Assembly: GCA_002504845.1 (NCBI GenBank)
Contig: DATW01000062.1
Coordinates: 787 to 7,630, forward strand
DNA length: 6,844 bases
From: Euryarchaeota archaeon UBA250
GTDB taxonomy: Archaea; Thermoplasmatota; Poseidoniia; Poseidoniales; Thalassarchaeaceae
Reading direction: 5' to 3'
Shown here: in pieces, positions 1 to 4,487 of the stretch
Numbering within the stretch: the first letter of the stretch is position 1
Layout of the letters: every line of letters begins with the position of its first letter
Program-made: the position numbers and the translations under genes
The notes under the pieces: generated by a model
Told to the model about the DNA's origin: nothing
Seen by the model: the letters and a program-made list of their open reading frames with translations, nothing else
Database searches by the model: none

Positions 1-767
1 TTGTCCCATGGGACAAGACTTTGCAGATCGATCAAATCACACGATGCTCCGGACATTTCTATTGCCTTCTCACATACATGTACCATGGTTCCCCATGAAA
101 CAATCGTACATTCATCACCTCTCTTCGCGAGCCTCGCCTGTCCTATTGGAATTGTGTAGTGCCCTTCCGGGACATCAGCATCTGGATGGCCTGCCCATGT
201 CGGAACGTTGTGAGGGTCGCCATAGAACGGTCCCCTGTAGCATCTTTTGGGTTCGAATACGACAACCGGATCTTCTGATTCGATAGCTGAAATCAGAAGT
301 CCCTTGGCATTGTAAGGTGTCGATGCATAAACTACCTTCAGACCAGGAGTGTGCGTGAACTGGGATTCAGGCGACTGAGAGTGGTGGTGACCTCCTCTAA
401 TCCCTCCTCCGGCAGGGGTCCTTATCGTAACGGGCGTCCAGAATTCTCCTCCTGAACGATGCCTCAGTTTAGCAATCTCATTGACTATCTGGTCGTATGC
501 TGGGAAAATGTAGTCGGCAAACTGAATTTCGCATACCGGCCTTAGCCCATTTAGCCCCATACCAAATGCTATGGCCGCAATACCTCCTTCTGAAAGTGGG
601 GTGTCGAATACTCTTTGCGCACCATGCTTCTCTTGAAGGCCATCTGATGTACGGAAAACACCTCCAAAGTAGCCAACATCTTCTCCGAAGACTAGGACAT
701 TCTCATCTCTATCAAGCATGACGTCAAGAGCCGAATTAACCGCCTGAACCATGTTCATCTCAGACAT
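1..767 (-). CDS. bkdA2: Branched-chain 2-oxoacid dehydrogenase E1 beta subunit, partial (C-terminus beyond left edge)
   Basis: This is the beta subunit of the thiamine-diphosphate E1 component, which decarboxylates branched 2-oxoacids and passes the acyl group to lipoyl-E2 in the cytoplasm. I read 255 codons from ATG at 767 with no stop before base 1; family members have about 325-350, so roughly the last 70-90 residues are missing from the window. The N-terminal transketolase-type domain shows GEDVG (28-32), TPLSEGG with the TPP-activating Glu at 60, the stretch EIQFADYIFPAYDQIVNE (80-97) and HSQSPE (His129). All of these match the BCKDHB type better than the pyruvate type. The C-terminal transketolase domain begins near residue 215 and is cut after LVPWD. 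The start directly follows the E1 alpha stop (TGA-ATG) and has a strong Shine-Dalgarno. Pyruvate or acetoin dehydrogenase is the alternative; the exact substrate is inferred from motif resemblance. Confidence 0.93.
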   Translation of the reverse strand, partial: MSEMNMVQAVNSALDVMLDRDENVLVFGEDVGYFGGVFRTSDGLQEKHGAQRVFDTPLSEGGIAAIAFGMGLNGLRPVCEIQFADYIFPAYDQIVNEIAKLRHRSGGEFWTPVTIRTPAGGGIRGGHHHSQSPESQFTHTPGLKVVYASTPYNAKGLLISAIESEDPVVVFEPKRCYRGPFYGDPHNVPTWAGHPDADVPEGHYTIPIGQARLAKRGDECTIVSWGTMVHVCEKAIEMSGASCDLIDLQSLVPWD

Positions 768-2003
768 TCAATCACCTCTCAGCCGATTCATTTCGTCCCA
801 TTGCTCACGGAGATGCCACGGAACTTCGGAATAAACCTCTGTAAATATGCTGTCAGAAGATGGATACGGGCCCTCTGCCAGATCGCCGTACTTGACCGCT
901 TCCTTGTATGCTTGCACGACCTCTCCATCGATTCGCGCCTCCAGTGCTTCTTGTTTTTCGTCTGACCATGAACCAACGGAGATGAGATGGCGCTTCAGAC
1001 GATCAATGGGATCCCCCCCTGGCCATGCGGAAGACTCGTCAGAAGGCCTGTATCTGGATGGGTCATCGCTGCTACTGTGCGCCCCTGCACGATATGTTAG
1101 CACCTCGATATGAGTCGCTCCCTTACCAGCAGAAGCCCTCTGACGTGCCCATTGAGTCGTTGAATACAATGCTAGGAAGTCGTTACCATCAACCCTCAGA
1201 GACGGGACATCATACGCCAAACCACGATCTGCGAAGGTACTGCTGCCGCTAGCCAAATTCGCATGAGTCGATATGGCCCATTGGTTATTCACGACGTTCA
1301 GAATAACCGGAGCACGGTAGACGCTTGCGAAATTAAGAGCATAGTGGTAGTCGCCTTCTGCACTGGCTCCATCCCCAATCCATGTGATGGTAACCTCATC
1401 CAGCTGTTTGTAGGCTGAAGCCATAGCCACTCCGACGGCCTGGCTGAATTGCGTACCAACGGGGCTTGAGACTGAGATGTACCTGCCATCCCGATAAGTG
1501 TAGTGCACGGGCATTTGTCTTCCCTTCACGTTATCCTCGACGTTGCCTATGCAGTGGCAGATCATGCTGACCATGTCCCTGCCTCTGACAAATTGCGCTC
1601 CTGGTTGACGATATGTGGGGAACACCCAATCCTGATTCTGCAGAGCCATTGTCTGTGCGATTGCTATTGCTTCTTCTCCAAGGGATCTCATGTAGAAAGA
1701 AAGCTTCCCAGTCCTCTGCATTTTCATCATGCGCTCGTCGAAAATCCTCAACCTGACCATGTGTTCAAGACCTTCCAGAAGAATCTCATCATCAATGTCC
1801 GGATTCCATGCACCAGATCTGGAATCGTCATCACCCAATACTCGGATTAAACCTACTGCATGAGGTCTCGTGTCATCAGAAGAACAGGTTTCAGGGTCTG
1901 GTTTTTCTAAATCACCGGGCGTATACTCCCACTTTCCGAAGGATGCCGTATCGCCAGGCCTGAAAGGCGCCTCTGGAACATGGATTGAGTTGTCGCTCGT
2001 CAC
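768..2003 (-). CDS. bkdA1: Branched-chain 2-oxoacid dehydrogenase E1 alpha subunit
   Basis: This is the catalytic alpha subunit of the E1 heterotetramer, 411 residues, full length for the BkdA1/BCKDHA group. It shows the N-terminal extension typical of this group (about residues 1-70, with GLIRVLGDDD at 51-60), then GKLSFYMRSLGEEA (99-112) and KGRQMPVHY (160-168). The TPP/Mg motif starts GDGASAEGD at 210 and ends NN at 239-240. VDGND is at 271-275, and the conserved loop RAGAHSSSDD holds the catalytic-type His309. The Ser after that His occupies the position phosphorylated in the mammalian enzyme. The start is GTG, overlapping the lipA stop as GTGA and preceded by AAGGAGGG nine bases upstream. 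Wording such as AHSSSDDPSRYRP and GDPIDRLKRHL resembles alphaproteobacterial enzymes, suggesting ancient transfer from bacteria. The family is certain; the exact 2-oxoacid is inferred. Confidence 0.95.
   Translation of the reverse strand: MTSDNSIHVPEAPFRPGDTASFGKWEYTPGDLEKPDPETCSSDDTRPHAVGLIRVLGDDDSRSGAWNPDIDDEILLEGLEHMVRLRIFDERMMKMQRTGKLSFYMRSLGEEAIAIAQTMALQNQDWVFPTYRQPGAQFVRGRDMVSMICHCIGNVEDNVKGRQMPVHYTYRDGRYISVSSPVGTQFSQAVGVAMASAYKQLDEVTITWIGDGASAEGDYHYALNFASVYRAPVILNVVNNQWAISTHANLASGSSTFADRGLAYDVPSLRVDGNDFLALYSTTQWARQRASAGKGATHIEVLTYRAGAHSSSDDPSRYRPSDESSAWPGGDPIDRLKRHLISVGSWSDEKQEALEARIDGEVVQAYKEAVKYGDLAEGPYPSSDSIFTEVYSEVPWHLREQWDEMNRLRGD
771..778 (-). promoter_or_regulatory. Ribosome binding site of E1 beta
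   Basis: GAGGTGAT read on the minus strand is an eight-base match to the conserved anti-Shine-Dalgarno tail of 16S rRNA. It ends three bases before the ATG at 767 and lies inside the last codons of E1 alpha, which fixes the E1 beta start and suggests translational coupling. Confidence 0.75.
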
Positions 2004-3025
2004 GAAACTAAACCCTCCTTCGCTACATATGTGGACTTCTGAAGGCTGCTTATTGCTGAACCTGTAGCATCACGAGTGACAACAGGTTCCGCGCCCATGG
2101 CCTCTTCCCATAGCAGCCCTGCACGATAACTTGACCTGACCAGCGGGCCACATGCAACTCCTTCGAAACCCATTGCTCTAGCTTCAGAGTCCCACATTTC
2201 GAATGATGAAGGTTCTGGGAACCTGTCAATCTGTAGGTGTCTGTCTGATGGTTGGAGATATTGTCCGATGGTGAGCAGATGAACTCCAGAATCTCTCAGC
2301 AAAACCATCGCCTCAACCACTTCCTCATCAGTTTCTCCAAGTCCGACCATGAGGCTCGATTTTATTTTCAAATCAGGCCTTAGCCTTGCAGCCTCGGATA
2401 GGATATCGAGTGATTGTTGGAATGATGCCCTCGAGTCTCGGACACGTTTGTCCAATCGAGGAACACACTCAACATTATGCGCGAAGACCCTCAGTGGCAG
2501 ATCTTTCAACAGCATGCCAAGCGCCTCCATATTGCCATCTAGATCTGAGCACAACAGCTCAAGCCCGACATCGGGAGACCTCTCATGTACGGACAAGATG
2601 CAATCACGATAGTGCGAGGCGCCCCCATCGGCAAGATCGTCTCTGTTAACCACAGTTATCACAGCATGACTAATTCCCATCACGTCCACCGCTTCTGCAA
2701 GTTTATCAGGCTCATCGGGATTCAAGGGCAGTGGATTCTTCAATGTCCCAACTGCACAGAATTTACAACCTCTTGTACAGGATTGGCCTGCTATCATGAA
2801 GGTGGCCGTCCCCCTTCCCCAGCAATCATGTATGTTGGGACATCGAGCCTCTTCACATACTGTATTCAGACTATTTTTTGAGACATTTTCTCGCATTTTG
2901 ATGAAGGCTTCCTGTGCTGTCCCTGTTGGAAGGGAGGTCCTAAACCAAGAGGGCAGACGCTTTCTAGCCGCCCTCCGACGAGCAATGGCCGAGTTGCCAT
3001 TGGCCACAGGCAGCCGACGCGACAT
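2000..3025 (-). CDS. lipA: Lipoyl synthase (radical SAM)
   Basis: LipA inserts two sulfur atoms into octanoyl groups on E2 or H proteins, using S-adenosylmethionine and sacrificing an auxiliary iron-sulfur cluster. The 341-residue protein has both cluster motifs: auxiliary C-x4-C-x5-C (Cys57, 62, 68, within VCEEARCPNIHDC) and radical SAM C-x3-C-x2-C (Cys83, 87, 90). It also has NRDDLADGG (127-135), FAHNVECVPRL (181-191), and the C-terminal RSSY (297-300) whose Ser ligates the auxiliary cluster. About 40 residues follow RSSY, somewhat longer than many homologues, and the N-terminus is Arg-rich (RRRAARKR). The ATG at 3025 is the only canonical start after an in-frame stop near 3071. No Shine-Dalgarno precedes it, so the transcript may be leaderless. 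Being first in an operon with E1 fits its role, because the dehydrogenase complex needs lipoyl. No octanoyl transferase or lipoate ligase is in view. Confidence 0.97.
   Translation of the reverse strand: MSRRLPVANGNSAIARRRAARKRLPSWFRTSLPTGTAQEAFIKMRENVSKNSLNTVCEEARCPNIHDCWGRGTATFMIAGQSCTRGCKFCAVGTLKNPLPLNPDEPDKLAEAVDVMGISHAVITVVNRDDLADGGASHYRDCILSVHERSPDVGLELLCSDLDGNMEALGMLLKDLPLRVFAHNVECVPRLDKRVRDSRASFQQSLDILSEAARLRPDLKIKSSLMVGLGETDEEVVEAMVLLRDSGVHLLTIGQYLQPSDRHLQIDRFPEPSSFEMWDSEARAMGFEGVACGPLVRSSYRAGLLWEEAMGAEPVVTRDATGSAISSLQKSTYVAKEGLVS
2013..2020 (-). promoter_or_regulatory. Ribosome binding site of E1 alpha
   Basis: AAGGAGGG on the minus strand lies nine bases before the GTG at 2003 and inside the last codons of lipA. 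It supports the GTG start, which would otherwise be doubtful because the nearest in-frame ATG codons lie well inside the conserved domain. Confidence 0.75.
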
Positions 3026-3049
3026 GAAACGACCCGGCCGCAGGAGTGG

Positions 3050-3055
3050 ATTAAT
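3050..3055 (-). promoter_or_regulatory. Possible TATA-like element for lipA
   Basis: ATTAAT is centred about 27 bases upstream of the lipA ATG. That is the distance expected for an archaeal TATA box if transcription starts at or next to the start codon. It is the only A/T-rich patch in the right place, and the absence of a Shine-Dalgarno before lipA is consistent with a leaderless message. The match to consensus is weak and there is no experimental support. Confidence 0.3.
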
Positions 3056-3110
3056 GGTTCCGAGAAGTGCTCACCAACATTACGATGGTTGAAATTGGTG
3101 TAGCGCGACA

Positions 3111-3116
3111 GGAGGG
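3111..3116 (+). promoter_or_regulatory. Ribosome binding site of the SDR gene
   Basis: GGAGGG lies only three bases before ATG at 3120. The spacing is short but the purine run is strong, and the encoded MQGAVLVTGG begins exactly where SDR proteins usually begin, so both lines of evidence agree on this start. Confidence 0.6.
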
Positions 3117-3119
3117 CAT

Positions 3120-3866
3120 ATGCAGGGTGCAGTACTAGTCACTGGAGGAGCCAAACGAATAGGCCGCGCAATAGCACTAAGGCTAGCACAAGAAGGCTGC
3201 CAAGTTGCTGTTCACTACCGTTCTTCAAGTGAAGAGGCGATGGAAACAGTACGTATGATAGAAAGACAAGGGGGTTCGGCCGCATGTATCGGAGCCGATC
3301 TTGGAAATACTTCTGATGTGGAGAATTTACTTGATTCCGCAAGCAAGGCGATTGGTTGCCCCATTACGGGAATCGTCAACAATGCATCTCTGTACGTCCA
3401 CGACCGACTGAATACGATGGATCCGGAGGTCTGGGCCGATCACATGCGCGTCAATGTGTACGCGCCACTGATTCTTACAAATTCACTTTCTAACAACGGC
3501 GGGGGTTGGATTGTAAATATTCTTGACTACAAAATCGCTTCTCCAAATGCTGATTTCTTGTCCTATACAATTTCAAAATTTGCACTTGAAGGAGCCACAA
3601 AGACACTCGCAAGAGACCTCGCCCCTGAAGTTAGAATCAATGCTGTAGCCCCCGGACATACTCTGGGTAGCGATCATCTAGATGATGACGAACTGCTGGA
3701 AGCGCAGACATCCGCTCCTCTCGGAATCGGCCCGACTCCTTCTGATATTGCAGATGCGGTGTCCTACCTCGCATCTGCCAAAGCGGTGACTGGACAAACC
3801 ATCTATGTAGATGGAGGGGAGAGATTCCGCCAGAGAGATAGAGATCCTGCTTTTGAGGTGATTTGA
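3120..3866 (+). CDS. Short-chain dehydrogenase, FolM/PTR1-type pteridine reductase-like
   Basis: This is a 248-residue classical-length SDR with one Rossmann domain. The cofactor motif TGGAKRIG (8-15) has the TG-x3-R-x-G form of pteridine reductases, and Arg34 in HYRSSSEE after beta-2 suggests NADPH. NNAS is at 87-90 and the catalytic Tyr149 and Lys153 sit in YTISK. The usual catalytic Ser is replaced by Asp136 in NILDYK, as in PTR1 and FolM, which reduce dihydropterins or dihydrofolate. APEVRINAVAPG (168-179) and VTGQTIYVDGG (223-233) complete the fold. The next gene is a FolB-type aldolase overlapping by one base, so a role in tetrahydropterin/folate formation (dihydromonapterin or dihydrofolate reduction) is the best inference. 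The alternative is a general SDR with another substrate. The SDR assignment is certain; the pterin role is probable. Confidence 0.85.
   Translation: MQGAVLVTGGAKRIGRAIALRLAQEGCQVAVHYRSSSEEAMETVRMIERQGGSAACIGADLGNTSDVENLLDSASKAIGCPITGIVNNASLYVHDRLNTMDPEVWADHMRVNVYAPLILTNSLSNNGGGWIVNILDYKIASPNADFLSYTISKFALEGATKTLARDLAPEVRINAVAPGHTLGSDHLDDDELLEAQTSAPLGIGPTPSDIADAVSYLASAKAVTGQTIYVDGGERFRQRDRDPAFEVI
3855..3862 (+). promoter_or_regulatory. Ribosome binding site of the folB-like gene
   Basis: GAGGTGAT, identical to the site before E1 beta, ends three bases before ATG at 3866 and lies within the last codons of the SDR gene. It favours the ATG at 3866 over the in-frame TTG just before it. Confidence 0.75.
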
Positions 3867-4270
3867 TGGCACAACAATCTTCCCTGACTGATGCAGCAAT
3901 ATATCTTGGATTGAGGGATTGGGGCACAATACGCTTGGAGAAACTCATTAGACAGGTGGATTTGGGAATCCACGACCATGAAAGAGGCGTAACTCAGCCT
4001 GTACGATTTGATATCGAAGTGCTCGTTCAGTCCCCCGAGGGAGATGACTCAATCGATAATGTCCTAGACTACGAATATCTTGAGCAATCGGTGAACAATG
4101 CGCTCTCAGAGTCTAGAGCCGAACTACAGGAGACGTTGGCGAGAAGGATACTAGACTCCGTCATGCTTCCCTCAGCAGCTCTTGCGGCAACAGTGTCTCT
4201 GACAAAGCTCGACCCCATGGGTTTCGACAGTCAATTGGGGTGCACATTGGTTAGGATGCCTGAGAAGTAA
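3866..4270 (+). CDS. folB: FolB-type dihydroneopterin aldolase
   Basis: The family enzyme cleaves 7,8-dihydroneopterin to 6-hydroxymethyl-dihydropterin and glycolaldehyde (some members also epimerise) in folate or pterin synthesis. The product is 134 residues; typical FolB is about 120, and the surplus is an N-terminal segment of about 20 residues. Recognisable elements are LGIHDHERGVTQPVRFDIEV (33-52) with the pterin-anchoring Glu39, DSIDNVLDYEYLE with the active-site Tyr69, ETLARRI with Glu89, and LTKLDP with the catalytic-type Lys114. These line up with Glu22, Tyr54, Glu74 and Lys100 of E. coli FolB. ATG at 3866 overlaps the SDR stop as TGATG and has a strong ribosome binding site. An in-frame TTG at 3863 is less likely. 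Bacterial-type FolB is not the usual archaeal enzyme (MptD), so bacterial origin is likely. The family is fairly sure; the physiological substrate is inferred. Confidence 0.85.
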   Translation: MAQQSSLTDAAIYLGLRDWGTIRLEKLIRQVDLGIHDHERGVTQPVRFDIEVLVQSPEGDDSIDNVLDYEYLEQSVNNALSESRAELQETLARRILDSVMLPSAALAATVSLTKLDPMGFDSQLGCTLVRMPEK

Positions 4271-4284
4271 TTTCCAGCACTATG

Positions 4285-4288
4285 AAAA
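4285..4288 (-). terminator. Possible T-run terminator after tRNA-Leu
   Basis: A run of four T on the minus strand lies just past the tRNA CCA, in the 20-base gap between the tRNA and the end of folB. Archaeal RNA polymerase can terminate at T-rich stretches without a hairpin, but the run is short, so this is tentative. Confidence 0.25.
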
Positions 4289-4290
4289 GT

Positions 4291-4375
4291 TGGTGCAGGG
4301 GGTGGGATTTGAACCCACGAAGGCTTTGCCACCGGAGCTTAAGTCCGGCCCCTTTGACCACTCGGGTACCCCTGC
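4291..4375 (-). tRNA. tRNA-Leu (anticodon UAA), CCA encoded
   Basis: This is a complete type II tRNA read on the minus strand. The 7-bp acceptor stem is GCAGGGG with CCCCTGC, the discriminator is A (4294) and the CCA is genomic (4293-4291). The D arm is CCC-GAGTGGTCAAA-GGG, and the anticodon arm is CCGGA-CTTAAGC-TCCGG giving UAA for UUA/UUG codons. A long variable arm TGGCAAAGCCTTC follows, then T arm GTGGG-TTCAAAT-CCCAC. All stems pair fully and there is no intron. The GAGTGGTCAAAGG D arm is of archaeal/eukaryal Leu style rather than bacterial. Four T residues (minus strand) follow within a few bases of the 3' end and may end transcription. Confidence 0.95.
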
Positions 4376-4384
4376 GTGCCTGTC

Positions 4385-4394
4385 GACACGTGTC
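4385..4394. repeat. 10-base perfect palindrome upstream of tRNA-Leu
   Basis: GACACGTGTC is a perfect inverted repeat centred at 4389.5, starting nine bases beyond the tRNA 5' end and overlapping a second small palindrome, TGTCGACA (4381-4388). It sits in the short gap between the divergently oriented tRNA and the secreted-protein gene, so it could be a regulator site. Short palindromes also arise by chance. Confidence 0.35.
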
Positions 4395-4457
4395 ACAGAC
4401 TTGAATCAACCCGCAAGGGCCCAGAACATGCGCAGTACTTGTCCGGACTGTGAGAAT

Positions 4458-4466
4458 ACTTTAACC
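4458..4466 (+). promoter_or_regulatory. Possible TATA-like element for the secreted protein gene
   Basis: ACTTTAACC is centred about 26 bases upstream of ATG 4488. The placement suits leaderless transcription from that ATG, which lacks a Shine-Dalgarno. If this is the promoter, the upstream in-frame ATG at 4428 is not translated. The match to the archaeal TATA consensus is partial. Confidence 0.35.
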
Positions 4467-4487
4467 GGCGACTACAGACCATCCTAC

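Larger units (their letters stand above)
3026..3119. promoter_or_regulatory. Divergent intergenic region, lipA / SDR gene
   Basis: This 94-base gap lies between start codons facing away from each other, so promoters for both operons must lie here. The left part holds the TATA-like patch assigned to lipA. The right end holds the ribosome binding site of the SDR gene. I see no convincing TATA box for the plus-strand gene (TTGAAATT near 3089-3096 is a weak candidate), no riboswitch-like fold and no clear operator. Confidence 0.5.

Noticed and set aside
1..16. Perfect 16-base palindrome TTGTCCCATGGGACAA at the left edge.
   Set aside because: It lies inside E1 beta and encodes the conserved LVPWD stretch, so coding constraint explains the residues. 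It is neither intergenic nor paired with any promoter feature, and is probably chance.
1503..1850. A 115-codon plus-strand open frame antisense to E1 alpha.
   Set aside because: The minus-strand E1 alpha is unmistakable here. The antisense frame has no ribosome binding site, no recognisable domain and low-complexity His/Cys-rich content typical of a shadow frame.
3863..3865. In-frame TTG as an alternative folB start.
   Set aside because: The adjacent ATG at 3866 has the same Shine-Dalgarno geometry as E1 beta, and TTG would crowd the site to zero spacing.
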